Shown here: positions 34,824-46,693 of the stretch, one piece after another | Layout of the letters: every line of letters begins with the position of its first letter | How positions within the stretch are numbered: position 1 is the first letter of the stretch | Assembly: GCA_031472005.1 (NCBI GenBank) | Contig: PZJY01000009.1 | Location: 186,001 to 250,000, forward strand | Length of the DNA stretch: 64,000 bases | Direction: 5' to 3' | Source of the DNA: Tetracladium setigerum | Lineage: Eukaryota; Ascomycota; Leotiomycetes; Helotiales | The notes under the pieces: model-generated | Database searches by the model: none | What the model was told of the DNA's origin: nothing | What the model saw: only the letters and a program-made list of their open reading frames with translations | Program-made: the position numbers and the translations under genes

Positions 34824-35758
34824 CAGTGCGTTTTAGGGGACACCAACTAACTGGCCATTGGCTGGAAAAATCGAGGAGGAGTGTAAAGATTATGTTGAAG
34901 ATATGATTATTTTCCTAAGGTTTCACTATGGACAGACAGCTTCTATTCTGTAGCATTTCTAGGGGTCTGGAGTTATGCTTCTGGTAGAGATCCCCCTTTT
35001 GCGTTGGTTGTCTTATCCATTATGGAATCTTAGTCTTAGCTGGAGTATTGTTGGATTATCATTAACTTTGTTCTACTGTCCCTTCCGTCTTTTGTCTTGG
35101 TGACTCTGCCTAATATAATACTCCCAAATAATGCTCAAAGCTATATCAGCGTCTTGATGAAGCATAAGAATAATCGACTTCTAGGTATAAGAAGGAAGCC
35201 ATTGTTGTATTAAACAAGATCAAATGTTACAAGTTCAAAAATACTCGGGCGACCGGATGTGATGAAGCAGCATTTGTTTGCAGAATTTTAACTTGAAAGA
35301 GCGACACCGGCCCAGTTGAATCTGATATGGTTCGATAATGATGGCGGAGGAGGAAGACCGTTACATTGGTGAGAAGCTTCCAAGACTTGAGATGGTCTAG
35401 ATTGACTCAGCTCTGACTGTAAAGCGTGCAACATGCCGACATATATACTTCAGATCCTTGTTCGGACTTCCACCACCGAAATAAATGACATCTAGCGAAG
35501 GGGAATTTTCGGCTATCTCATAAATAGTAAGAATGTGGTTGTGCTGTATATTACCGAGATCTGAGCGGTCGTCGCTCAGATTTAAAAGTGTGGGGAGCTG
35601 TCAAGAACATATAACTGTAACCTCCGAGCTCTCTTATCACCTACGACACCAACCTTTCTCCCCTCCCTCCCCTCCCCATTCAATTCCATTGCGTTTTGTT
35701 TTCCAACGCACACCTCGCAATTCCATGATTCCTTGTTCATAAAGATCCTCTATCGAAG
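34824..35758. other. intergenic region
   Basis: The Clr5 gene 3' flank, then the D-lactate dehydrogenase promoter. The last 120 bp are pyrimidine-rich (CTCCCCTCC words), as in many fungal housekeeping promoters. No gene was seen. Confidence 0.4.
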
Positions 35759-37817
35759 ATGTCGCTCTCGAAGTGCGCCCCCTCCACAGCAGCTCTTGCA
35801 CGAGCAGCTCGTCCTTCATCACGATGCGTCCGCGGAGGAGTCTCAACCAGCCAGAAAAGATGGTTATCAACAGAGAAAGAGCCTGCAGACAAGGGCCCAA
35901 CTGGACCAAGTCATGGGAAATCATTCCAGGGACAGCTGTGGGAGAGTACAGCGGCGCGAATGCAACGGCAGAAGGCTGAGAGGGCGAAATTTACACATGA
36001 AAGCACCAGCCCAACGGGAAGGAATTCTGCGCTGGCTTTTGGTAATGAAATTGGCAAATTTTGATAGGAATTATTTATCTGACAGCGGAAATAGTCATCT
36101 TTGCTACTGCGTTAGGAGGTTACTGGGCGGGCTCATCCTCCCAGCCTTCGCTCTCTACGGCTTCGACTGTTCCAATCAACGCAACCATCCCTCCCAAACA
36201 CAATGTCTCTGGCGCAAATATGGAAGCAGCATGGGCGGATTTCGTGGCAATTGTAGGAAGAGAGAATGTATCAACTGGCGTCGATGACCTCAAAGCCCAC
36301 GCTGGCAGCGATTGGAGCTCCCACCCAACCTTGGATTCCGAACGACCCTTCTTGATTGTCTATCCCTCATCCACCGAAGAAGTCAGCAAGATCATGAAAG
36401 TTTGCCATCAGCGCTTAATCCCAGTGACGGGATACAGCGGGGGAACAAGTCTAGAGGGTCATTTCGCGCCCACAAGAGGAGGAATTTGCGTGGATTTCAG
36501 AAATATGGATCAGATTTTGAAGCTGCACAAGGATGATATGGATGTGGTTGTACAGCCTTCTCTGGGATGGGAACATCTGAATGAGGAGCTAGCGAAGGAT
36601 GGTCTTTTCTTCCCTCCAGATCCAGGACCAGGTGCTATGATTGGAGGCATGGTAGGAACGGGTTGCTCTGGAACAAATGCATATCGATACGGAACCATGA
36701 GGGAATGGGTCATCAGTTTGACGGTTGTGCTGGCCGATGGAACAATCATCAAGACGAGACAGCGACCGAGGAAGAGTTCTGCTGGGTACGACTTGACGAA
36801 GATGTTTATTGGAAGTGAGGGGACGCTTGGATTGGTCACCGAAGCTACGTTGAAGGTCACCTCGAAACCAAATACAACCAGTGTGGCCGTGTGCAGTTTC
36901 GGCAGCATTCGCCAGGCAGCAGATTGCGTTGCAAAGGTCGTCGCAGAGGGAGTTCCAATCGCTGCGATTGAGCTGCTGGATGACGTGCAGATGAAATGCA
37001 TCAATCTCTCAGGAATGACAACCAAATCATGGAACGAAGCGCCAACCCTTTTCTTCAAATTCGCAGGCACCCCTGCCGCCGTCAAGGAGCAAATTGGTAT
37101 TGTGCAGAAGCTCGCCAAGGCAAAGGGAAGCAAGACTTTTGAATTTGCCAAAAACGAAGAGGAGAAGGCGGATTTGTGGAGTGCAAGGAAGGAGGCCTTG
37201 TGGAGTGTGATGGCTCTGAGAAAAGATCAGTCTGATCATGTGTGGACGACTGATGTTGCAGTGCCGATATCTAGACTGCCAGATATCATCGGCGAGACAA
37301 AGGACGATATGGCAAAGAGCGGCTTGACTGCTGCTATCGTTGGACATGTTGGTGATGGAAATTTCCATTGTAAGATACCTATCCCCTTTTCTGACCCAGA
37401 ATTCAATTCAAATCGATTCATTACAACAAATTGCTAATTTTCAATTCCAAAACGCAGCTATCATTCTGTACAACGACACCCAACGACAAACCGCCGAGGA
37501 AATCGTTCATCGCATGGTAAAGCGAGCTGTCGAGATGGAGGGTACAGTCACCGGTGAACATGGCGTGGGTCTTGTGAAGAGAGATTACTTGAATCACGAG
37601 TTGGGCGAGACGACTGTTGATGCTATGCGAAAGGTGGGTTGTCTCTTCTCCACTTACCTCCAATTTGGAAACATTCAAACTTTTACCTGCATCCTTGTTC
37701 TTGTCCTTGCTAACAGCAGATCAGTTAAAACTTGCTTTCGATCCTCTCTGTCTCTTGAACTGTGATAAGATCGTTCGAGTGGAGAAGCCTAAGGCTGGTG
37801 AGGTTTCGGAGTGGTAG
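35759..37817 (+). CDS. DLD1: D-lactate dehydrogenase (cytochrome), mitochondrial
   Basis: Four exons (35759-36041, 36086-37369, 37458-37633, 37725-37817) give 611 residues without a break. The first 35 residues are basic, Ser/Arg/Ala-rich and free of acids, as a mitochondrial presequence. A membrane-like segment follows (EIVIFATALGGYWAG). The PCMH FAD-binding domain shows FLIVYPSSTEEV, PVTGYSGGTSLEGH, TGCSGTNAYRYG and FIGSEGTLGLVTEA. The FAD-linked oxidase C-terminal domain shows VAVPISRLPDII, VGHVGDGNFH and GTVTGEHGVG. These are the signatures of FAD-dependent D-lactate:cytochrome c oxidoreductase, which oxidises D-lactate to pyruvate at the inner membrane. A related 2-hydroxyglutarate dehydrogenase is less likely given length and motifs. 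Confidence 0.9.
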
Positions 37818-38784
37818 ATGGAACTGACTTGCTTGGTTGCTTCCTTGCCTCAGCTGTGTCAAGTTTCTTTGGGTTTTTCTAGGTTTTTCTCCGTCTCTTT
37901 GGGCGAGTTTAGGTCATGGCGAAACGGCCGTATGTATGTATCTAGGTATGTAAGAAAAATTGATAGTAATAAACCACTTTATAGTGTAGATTGGGGAGTT
38001 ATTTTTTTTGCTCTTTCCTTGTGTGCTGTTGTGGTCGAAATCTGCCTTCACAGACCTCTTTTCACAACCCTCTTACTTTTTATTCTTCAAGTTTAGCACA
38101 TGCTCTGCGAAGCTTGGACAAAGTGGGAATAGTTACAATTCCAACAACCTTGACAAAAAAACACAAAAAAAGCAATATCCCCCCCCTTAGAACATATCCA
38201 AAAAAGTATTTATAAATATATATATATATATTTCAGTATCCCCCAAAAATATCTTAAAAAAAGGGCAAAAACACTCACATCTCCTAACTTAGTTGGGAGG
38301 GAAGAGAAAAATCTAGCCGATAATAGGTTTTTTTTCTCGGTGGTTGGCGTGTTGTTGTTTATATTGTTGGTGGCCAGTCAATCTTCTCTTTTTAATCCTC
38401 CTTTTACCAACGTTTTGACTAGATACACTTTTCGGGTGTACATCTTCCGTAGTGGAGGAGAGGAGGGCGAAGTGAGGGGAATTAATGGGATGCGGAGGCC
38501 AGATAAGGGAGGCTTCAATTACAATATTATACTGACTATTAGGTGTTTTGTTCTTTACATATCAGAAGCAGTGAAAGGGTTGACTAGAGAAACTATAAGC
38601 TACAAAACAGGAGATCCACACTTCTCTTTCTCTCTCTCCTCGGCAATACGCTGTCCTCCGATCGAACAGATCTCTCCCTATATTCCAAAACTGACATAAA
38701 GCCCGACTAAATAATACACAAATTCTGCAAATACAAATCTTCAAACAACAAGTAAACGAATCCCATTTCCGGTCCAGCACTTAT
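37818..38784. other. intergenic region with A/T tracts
   Basis: Gene-free. It contains long A runs (38150-38175), a C run with a poly-A neighbour, a TATATATATATA stretch (38217-38232) and CT-rich sequence at 38620-38640. Both flanking genes end here, so it holds two 3' UTRs. Confidence 0.4.
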
Positions 38785-40777
38785 TTAGACACCCCTCCCT
38801 TCCTCGACCTTCATCTTCTCCAACCCCAACGCAACAACATCCTCCCAATTCCCAGGTCTCTGCCTCCCCCCTCCAAAACCTCATTTAAATACCCCTCTGC
38901 CTCTCTTCCCCACTCCAACAATTGATCCTCACTTCCCCACTCCCCAATCGCCTGCAATCCAATTGGAATCTTCCCCTCTCCCTTCACAGCATCCACATAC
39001 CCCACCGGTACCTGAATGGCAGGCGTACCCGTGAAATTCGCAAGCCATACATACGTCATATTTTTAATCGAGCAATTAGCATCTGAAATGCCATGGGTGA
39101 GGTCTTTTGGCATAGCGATGGGCCAGCCGGGAATGGGTGTCGTTGGAGTGACGATTAGCAGACCGGGGTGTTGTTTGTACAGGTAGGCGAGATGTTGCAT
39201 GAGGAGATTGCGGAGACGTTGTGCGAGGTGGTAGTCGTAGCCTGATACTTGGGATCCTACGCCTAAGAGAACCTTGTTGGCTGGGAGGTAGTCTTTGAGA
39301 TAGCTTTCTGTGCGGGAGACGGGCTTGGCTTTTGCTTTGGTGGAGAGCTCGGCGAGGATGGTGAAGGCGTGGGCGAGCTGACCTTGGGGAGGTAGGGGAT
39401 TGTGATGTCGATGAGCTCGTAGCCTAGTTTGGTCGTGAAGTGGTTTAGGGCTTTGGTGCAGGTGGAGTGGACGGAGGGGTCGGCTTGGTCGAACCAGGGT
39501 TTACAGAAGCCAATTTTGCGGGGGAAGTTGTTGGGTGCGGTTGAGGAGGAGGGTGAGGCGAAGAGTGTGCAGATTGGTTCGGTGGGGTTGGGTTTGGCGA
39601 GGAGTTGGTAGAAGGCTGTGAGATCGGACATTGTTGCTGCAAGGGGTCCTACGACGGTTACTGTGCTATGGGTATTGTCGACACGGCCGTGGGTGGGTTT
39701 GAGACCGTAGATACCACAGAATGAGGCAGGGATTCGAATACTTCCGCCTCCATCTGCACCCAGCGCTACGGGAATAAGACCGGCTGAGACGGCGTAGGCT
39801 GAGCCGCCGGAAGAGCCGCCGGTATAGTAGGATGAGTTGTGAGGATTGAGAGGAGTTCCCCAGTTGGAATTGTTATTGGTGGTGTCTGAGCCGATTTCTT
39901 GCATGTTCATCTTGCCCAGGATGATGCCACCTGCTTGCTCCCAGAGTTGAACGGGCCAGCATGATTCTTCCTCTATGGGGAAGAGAGTGGTGTTGTTTTT
40001 ACGCCCGGCTGTGCTGCGGTATCCCCGGACAGTAAGACTAGCTTCATCTTTGATTCCTGTTGGGACACCGTCAAAGATGGAGAGTGGTTTGCCGGCCTTG
40101 TAGCGTGCAGTTGACTCTCGTGCAGCTTCAATGATAGCTTTGGGGTGTGCATCATTGAAAGCGGTTGAATGGTGTGATGCTTGCTTGAGGTCTCTCTGAA
40201 TGAAGGGGAGCAATGATTCCACGACAGCCAAAGGAGTGAGTTCTCCGGAGAGGTACAAGGCGTGGTATTCAGCGATTGAACGATATCTACCGGGAATATC
40301 CGTTGACAAAATCGGATATGATTTCAAATCGAATGTTGGAGGCGAAAGTTCTCCATGGGGAAGAGGAATGACCGTTGGCTGTTTTTGGATATCAACTCAT
40401 GTTTCCTAAGCCAAGCGGCAAAAGGGGTGGGGTTGCTATGATCACAACTCACCTCCCATCTTTCATCGTAATCATCCAAATCTCTCACGTCTTTCAAGCT
40501 TGCAAAGCCAGCGTTAGAGTAGAGAACCTTTTGAAGAAATGGGAGTTTGGCAATACTGCACGATGTCAGTTTCTTTTGGCTATTGGACAGAAGTGCATGT
40601 GGATAAAGGAGATCATGACGAAGCTTACATCCATGCTCCAATCACGATTGGCGTCCCTCTCAGCACCGGGTTTTCATCCTTCGCCTTGTTGTAGGCAACT
40701 TGAGGGCCTTCGACAGCTTTTGGATAGGCGAAGAAGCGAGGAGAGCTTTCGCTTGTTGTGGTGGGTTGTCCTGCCAT
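38785..40777 (-). CDS. amidase (amidase signature family; two apparent deletions)
   Basis: The start exon is MAGQPTTTSESSPRFFAYPK (ATG 40777), followed by exons with IAKLPFLQKVLYSNAGF and VIPLPHGELSPP. The amidase core is in 40327-39263. It has GVPTGIKDEASL with the catalytic Lys, then TGGSSGGSAYAVSAG and ALGADGGGSIRIPASFCG with the cis-Ser and Ser of the Ser-Ser-Lys triad. The C-terminal part includes VTPTTPIPGWPI and NFTGTPAIQVPVGY. Single bases seem to be missing at G-run 39386-39389 and C-run 38866-38871. Restoring them extends the end to NWEDVVALGLEKMKVEEG and a stop at 38785. The family hydrolyses carboxylic amides to acid and ammonia. No signal peptide was seen. Confidence 0.86.
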
Positions 40778-41304
40778 GATCTTTTTGATACTCGGTTGTT
40801 TCGGGTGGTCAATCCGAGGTCAAAGGGATGAGTGGAATGGAACTCTTATTATTGAAGGCTTTTCTGATGATCTTAACCTCACGCTGAAGTTGCTTTAATG
40901 GCAATGGAAGGTTTCGATTGAGTTTAGTAAGGGACAGATTCAAAAATCTTCCTTACTTCGTTGGCTTCCTGCCCTTGAAACGAATCTCCTCGGCTCATTC
41001 ACACGTGTAATGACTGCTTTGGGCGATTCTGCCGTCTAGCATTATTCACCGCTTTAATATATCTTGGCATCATGACAACCATGACGATGGTTCGACGACG
41101 GAGCGAGTGAGTGAATCCCAAGCAATCCGTCGCAGCAGTTGACTGCGCATTCTTTCTAACCTGGCACTGCCCGCCATTGCACTAATCCTGACAGCTACTA
41201 ATATATCTACATCGCAGCTTCGCCCTCGCCGCCATTCGATCTCACCTCTCCATTCTTTCATACCACTGCAAAACCGCGAACTTCACAACAACTCACTCAA
41301 TCCA
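40778..41304. promoter_or_regulatory. divergent promoter region, amidase / SPRY genes
   Basis: The 527 bp separate divergent starts. No operator was identified. Nothing coding was recognised. Confidence 0.4.
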
Positions 41305-42462
41305 ATGTGTTTCGGCAACAAGTTGAAAGGAGACGATCCGTTCCAATCCAATAACAATAACAATCACGATACCCTCAACGCTCGCCCCGTAGTGAACAAA
41401 CCCAACAAGAACAAGAACAACGAAAGCTCCAGGATGCCGGGAAACAACCAGCAATCATATGGCGGTGGGTCTGCAAGCGATCAATATGCACCTCCATCAG
41501 GACCTCCTCCAGGCCATTATTCCGATCAATATGCTCCTCCTTCGAGGCCTCCGCCTGGCCACGATACCTATGCTCCTCCCCCAGGCCCGCCACCCACCCA
41601 ACAGCCATACCATGACTGGCAAACAGCCGTCCCCGATACATCCCTCCTCCCACCCCCTCCCACAATGGGCAACTATCGCAGCAGCGCAAACAATGCGACA
41701 GAAGAACAAGCAAATCAAGGCATGGCTTGGTGTGAGAGCAATCCCCTTTACGGACCCGTTGCGCTCAATCCACAATCGCGAGAGGCGCTCGAGAAGGGCG
41801 AGATTGGTATCGTGTCGCCACGGTCTATGAAGGGTTCTATAGAGCGATTGCGACCTGGCGTTTGGAGAGGAAAGACCAAAGCTGGTTCGCCCGATTCCTG
41901 TATTCTGAGTACTGTCCCCTTATACTCCGTGTACACGCACAGTCCCTTGGAGACAGGGAATTCAAAGACAATTTACTATGAAGTTCGGATTGCCAAAACC
42001 AATAAAAGCGAGGTTGGCATTGCCATTGGATACGCAGCACCGCCCTACCCAACATTTCGCTGTCCGGGATGGCATCGTGGTAGTTTGGCGGTTCATGGAG
42101 ATGATGGAAGTAAATACGTAAACGATATGTGGGGAGGTCGCGATTTCACTACACCTTTTACACCGGGACAGACAATTGGTATTGGTATGACCTTCACCCG
42201 ACAGGACTTGAGCGCTCCACCGGCATATGAGGATGGACCAGTGATGACGACCGTTCGTCAGCCTATTGGAGTTAATATTTTCGTGACGAAGGATGGACAG
42301 AAGATTGGTGGGTGGAATTTGCATGAGGAGGGCGATGCTGAAGAAGACTTGCCTGTTACTGGGCTTGAAGGTTTTCATGACTTGCTTGCCGCGGTGGGGA
42401 CGTATGAGAATGTGGAGTTTGATCTCGTTTTTAACGAGGGGGAGTGGATGTACCGTCCTTAA
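41305..42462 (+). CDS. SPRY-domain protein with Pro/Tyr-rich N-terminus
   Basis: A single intact exon of 385 residues. Residues 1-115 are Asn-, Pro-, Gly- and Tyr-rich with repeated DQYAPPSGPPPGH-type units (three to four copies). The SPRY fold follows: YYEVRIAKTNKSEVGIAIGYAAPPYP, FRCPGWHRGSLAVHGDDG, GQTIGIGMTF, VNIFVTKDG and LLAAVGTYENVEFDLVFN. This resembles the SPRY part of fungal Ssh4/Rsp5-adaptor-like and RanBPM-like proteins. The PPxxxx-rich N-terminus could bind WW or SH3 domains, but no strict PPxY motif is evident. No transmembrane segment was seen. Confidence 0.8.
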   Translation: MCFGNKLKGDDPFQSNNNNNHDTLNARPVVNKPNKNKNNESSRMPGNNQQSYGGGSASDQYAPPSGPPPGHYSDQYAPPSRPPPGHDTYAPPPGPPPTQQPYHDWQTAVPDTSLLPPPPTMGNYRSSANNATEEQANQGMAWCESNPLYGPVALNPQSREALEKGEIGIVSPRSMKGSIERLRPGVWRGKTKAGSPDSCILSTVPLYSVYTHSPLETGNSKTIYYEVRIAKTNKSEVGIAIGYAAPPYPTFRCPGWHRGSLAVHGDDGSKYVNDMWGGRDFTTPFTPGQTIGIGMTFTRQDLSAPPAYEDGPVMTTVRQPIGVNIFVTKDGQKIGGWNLHEEGDAEEDLPVTGLEGFHDLLAAVGTYENVEFDLVFNEGEWMYRP

Positions 42463-43851
42463 GTGGCCTTGAAGTGGTCTTTCCCCTGTTTTCTTGCCTG
42501 GCCATCCCCTTGTCCGAAATAGCAGCATGGCTGCAAATATTCTCAACGGTAATACCGCTAGGGATATCCATCAATACTTAATTTGATACTTAATACACGT
42601 AATGTCAAGGAACTAAGCTACTCCTTCCCGCATTCTTTTAATCAAGTTTGTGTATTGAGTGACGGAAGCGTGCCGAATCCTATTCATTTCCTGCATCGTA
42701 CCTTTTTCTCCCTCCTTATCTCTTCTTGCTCTCCTCGTAGAAGTTTCTCATTCTCTTCAAGTACCCGTTGCCAGATCCATGTTCAAACTTCAAGGTCATT
42801 GAAAATTGCAAGGGCAGAGTTCTGAGAATTCCCTTCCGTCATTTTACATTTCCTTTCATCTGTAGTATCTCTTTTCGGCTTTCTCTACTTGCCTCTTTTG
42901 CAATCTTACTCCAGTCTCCCCTCCAACTCGCACATATCAGCCTGTTGTTCTTCTCGATTCTATACTTCAGTGAGTTGGATTATTCACGTATTTTGGATTC
43001 ATTTACCTCAATTCACAAAAGACAGCAATATTCCGCATACCTACCTTTCAAGTTCTCAAATCTCCTTACTCGCTCTTTTTTTCTCCCGAGCATCTCAAGC
43101 CAGATGAAGTTTTCAGTTTTCTGTGATCCGGCGTTTTCTCACTGTTTGGCCAACGGAAATCGGATGTTTTAAAGCATGACTACTGTCTTCTTAGCACAAA
43201 AGGATGGCACCGGCCATGGTATCGGTCTCTGCCCCTTCAAGTAAGCGGATAGTCTAACGTTGTAGTTTCTTGTCTAAATTACTATGGCGAACCGTTAGCT
43301 TTGTTCCCTAGTTCATGTTTAGGTATGGTCTGGAGGTAGTATTTCCTTGGCATGGGTTGAATCGCCAAAGTTAGGTGTATAATTTCTTGTTGGTCGGACT
43401 CGTAAATTATTCTATACGCATGGATTAGATTTAAGTGTCTAAAGCTGGCAGCCTAGACTGCAATAGAACTTTTATTTGGAGCAGTAGGTACCGTTTTAGA
43501 AAAGTCTATACTTCCACTATTTTGGAGGCATTTACTAGAATACGCAAGCCACGCACCTAGTCGGTAGTATACCAGCTAGTGTCTATACTATCAGGCGCTA
43601 GTAAGATAGCCTCGTCTAATTTATATTTGAACTGTTCCTCAATGTTCATGCCAGAATTCCCCAAGGGCTACACTCATGGACATTAACATTTGAACTGATG
43701 TCTAGAAAAGCCATGGTATAAACTGATTCCCCTCCCCTCACTGCATGATATTTTCCCACATCGTCTTTTTTCGCACACAATCGCCCCGTTCAAAATTTCA
43801 ATTCTCTGATCGTTTGCACACAGGTTATCTGACCCAGCAGAACTACTCACC
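42463..43851. other. 1.4-kb intergenic region
   Basis: No supported gene. The ORF at 42768-43172 is Ser/Phe/Leu-rich without motifs and sits in pyrimidine-rich sequence. The right part contains the promoter of the next gene. Confidence 0.35.
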
Positions 43852-45683
43852 ATGTCTCAACCTCATTCCAGACTCACTGGACTAGGCCAGGATATCAAAG
43901 GCAAAGACAAGGAGGCTCTCAGCAAAGGAACTGATACTGGGCAGTCCGGATTTAGCTTGCTCGAGGCTCATCTCAGCACAACAACAATCGAGAACGCGAC
44001 ATCGAACCCGCGATTCCCTATTCCTGGTTCTATCGTGAACTCTTCTCGCCGCGCTGTAGGTGGTACTAGTACAATGCCACCATTTACTATGCCTCAATTT
44101 CTTGCGGTTTACTCCAGATCAACGAGTACAAGCAAGGATATCAAAGGTAAAGGCAAGAAAGTTGTCGATGAAGGAACACTTAACATTACGCAGTTCGGAC
44201 CAAGCATGATCGATACTCCTCCTAGCATCACAAACGAAAATGCGAATTCAAGGGCGCAAGTCCCTGCTCACAGTTTCACTAGGAACCCTTACCGTAGTGC
44301 TGTAGGTGGCAGCAGTACAATACCACCACCACCTCAAATCGATCTCCAAGCTGGAAATCTTCCTCCATGGCTCACAGATGCAAACAGCCTTGAGGACAGC
44401 GGACGTCCTCACAGGGAAAGAAGCAGACCTGAAGTTCTCGTAACAGCGGTGATTGAAGCCATCGAAGCGAACAGCGAGAGAGAAGCTGCCTCCGCCGGCA
44501 CTTCGAGTACGAGCTCTCGAAATGTCTCCGCCGGTCCTCCGAATACGATCTCTGCAAATACCCCGAAAGTCTATCAAACACCATCTCTCGAATTACCTCC
44601 GCAGGACATTCCCTGTCGAACTCATCGACAAGTTTGCCAAAACTCACCAATCGCTCCACCTCCACGCCCACTATCCCAGAAGAGACAGCAGCAGTTGAGA
44701 ACGAAGCCATCGATAGTATCGTTGCTGATGATAATACTTCAGCCGAAGGATATATCGCACTCCAGAAAGCAGAGATTGGTGGGGGGTTCGGTGACAAAGA
44801 TGCTTTGGCTGAATATCTCAGAGTTCAATCACTCGAGTCACTCAACTGTGTTGTTCCATTTTCGAACTTGGTAGCAAGATATGCCACTCCCGCCCAAGTA
44901 ATCAAACTTGTGGGAAATGTACATTCTCTTCAACCGACCTGGGCTGAGCAAATGATCATAAACCGTTGCCGAGATGAAGCGTTGGCGAGGGATAGAATCG
45001 ACAATGCAGCGGCCGAAGCGGAAAGAGCCGCAAGAAAAGCAGAAGCGGCAGGAAGAAAAGTAGGCGAAGTAGCCTTCTACGCACTTCTAGGAATCGAAGG
45101 AGGAGAAGAAGCCACGGAAGAAGAAGAAGAAGAAGAAGAAGAAGAAGAAGAAGCGCTTGAACCTCTCTTCTCCGACACGGATGAAATCGAGTACAGCACG
45201 AACTTCCTCGAGCGCAAAGCCAAATCGATAATTCTCTGGATCGAAAACGCACCTGATCCCGAAATTCTAGTCCCTCATCATTCATCCGACCGAACAGCGG
45301 CTCTTGAATGGCTTTTAACCATCGTGGCGCATCACCGCCAGATTGACTACATCGAAGCGATGGATGTGATTATGGCCTGGAGCAATGGCAAGCACTGCCG
45401 AACGAGCAGGGACTTTGAGCCATTTGGCTTTCTGGGGAATGGATTGACGCTGCATCTTATGCGGTTGGCGGATTGGACTGCTTTGGTGAGGTTGCCGGCC
45501 GCGGAGTACATCTATGGACAGTTTGTGTGGAATAGGCTTTTGGATCATACGGATATCTTGCCGTTTTATAAGATTGATCTTCCGCTCTTTAAAGGGAGGT
45601 TGAGGAGTCGCCTAGAGAGGATACTGTTTGTGGATGGACGAGGGGGCTGGTGGGATTGGAACGTGAAAGAGTCCACTAGGTAA
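43852..45683 (+). CDS. uncharacterised low-complexity protein (one apparent deletion)
   Basis: The frame from ATG 43852 (MSQPHSRLTGLGQDIKGK) is open to about 44580-44640. Coding character then switches to the next frame and runs to a stop at 45683, so one base is probably missing, giving roughly 610 residues. The N-terminal 250 residues are Ser/Thr/Pro-rich and hold two diverged copies of a block with DIKGKxK, a Ser/Thr stretch and RxAVGGxSTxPP. The C-terminal half has a VVPFSNLVARYATPAQVIKL region, an Ala/Glu/Arg helix, a run of 12 Glu and a Trp/Leu-rich end (WDWNVKES). No family was recognised. It looks like a disordered, possibly nuclear, lineage-specific protein. Confidence 0.6.
45117..45153. 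repeat. GAA trinucleotide microsatellite in coding sequence
   Basis: About 12 GAA units encoding poly-Glu in the uncharacterised protein. Length variation is likely between strains. Confidence 0.85.
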
Positions 45684-46693
45684 GCTGGGTAGTTGAAGAC
45701 CAGGTGGGTGTTATGTCTCTGTACAGTACTATTTTTGTAATTCTCAAGCCCCGTAGGTGCGGAGAGCGAGGAGAATTTGTAGATGAATTTTTGGAAGAGA
45801 TGTTAGCTAGTGTTGGAGAGTATCCCTCATAAGCTGGAAATTTGATTTATGTTTGCATCGATCTGGTTCAAGGCGTTTAAATGAATAAATGCCCCCTTTT
45901 TTTTTTCCCTATCTTCTATCTTCTTGTTTCATCACCCTGCGTCTTCCCCTTCTATTCCAATCATGCGAGCATAATATCGCATGGCAAGACCGCAACAGTT
46001 CAGAAGGAAACTTAGACATTTCAACTTTGGGATTGCGCCGACTGTAATGGTTGCGTGGTTGAAACGGTTTTTTATTAATCGTTCTGTGAGTACATCGCCA
46101 CCCAAATCAGTCGTTTCACTATTAGCAACAGGTGCCTTGCTCAATGTCAATATTTCCTTTTGTTGTTCCAATTCTTCGGCTTTTCGACTTTTCGACTTTT
46201 CCGACTCTTTCGCTTTTTCAACCTTCTGAAGTTATGACTTTTCAGGTTTTTGACCTCATCGGCCTTTCGAATTTTCAACAGGGTTATAAAAAATCCTAGG
46301 GAGAAGGGATACAAAACCTTGATTAAGGAAAGGAAGGAAGGCACAAAATCACAGACAGAATCACAGACAGACAGACAAATAGAAACTGGGGTAATTGATA
46401 AAAGAATCGAAAACTTAGGTAAGAGAGGATATAAAATATAATCTCTTCCTATAAGAGTAAACTCCCTTTTACGAAACAACCATGCCATGAAAATAGCCAT
46501 GCCATCGCCAGTGAGCCTGTCTCCGAAGAAACCTACTCACATCCCCTCCTCCACCCCCCTCGTCACACCCCCCCCTCAACTTCAACTCCCTGCCTCCCTC
46601 TCTCTCACACCCCCCTCAACTTCAACTCCCTGCCTCCCTCTCTCTCACACCCCACTCTAACCCCCAGAATTTCCACACATAATTGAAATGTGA
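45684..46693. other. intergenic region with simple and tandem repeats
   Basis: No gene was supported. It contains TTTCGACTTTTCGAC-type repeats at 46170-46270, CAGACAGA repeats at 46355-46378, C/T-rich sequence from 46540 and an exact 40-bp tandem duplication. Confidence 0.4.
46571..46650. repeat. perfect 2 x 40-bp tandem duplication
   Basis: A 40-bp unit beginning CCCCCTCAACTTCAACTCCC and ending TCTCTCTCACAC occurs twice with no mismatch (46571-46610, 46611-46650). A CACACCCC-type partial match lies on each side. It is in the 3' flank of the exchanger gene. Confidence 0.9.
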
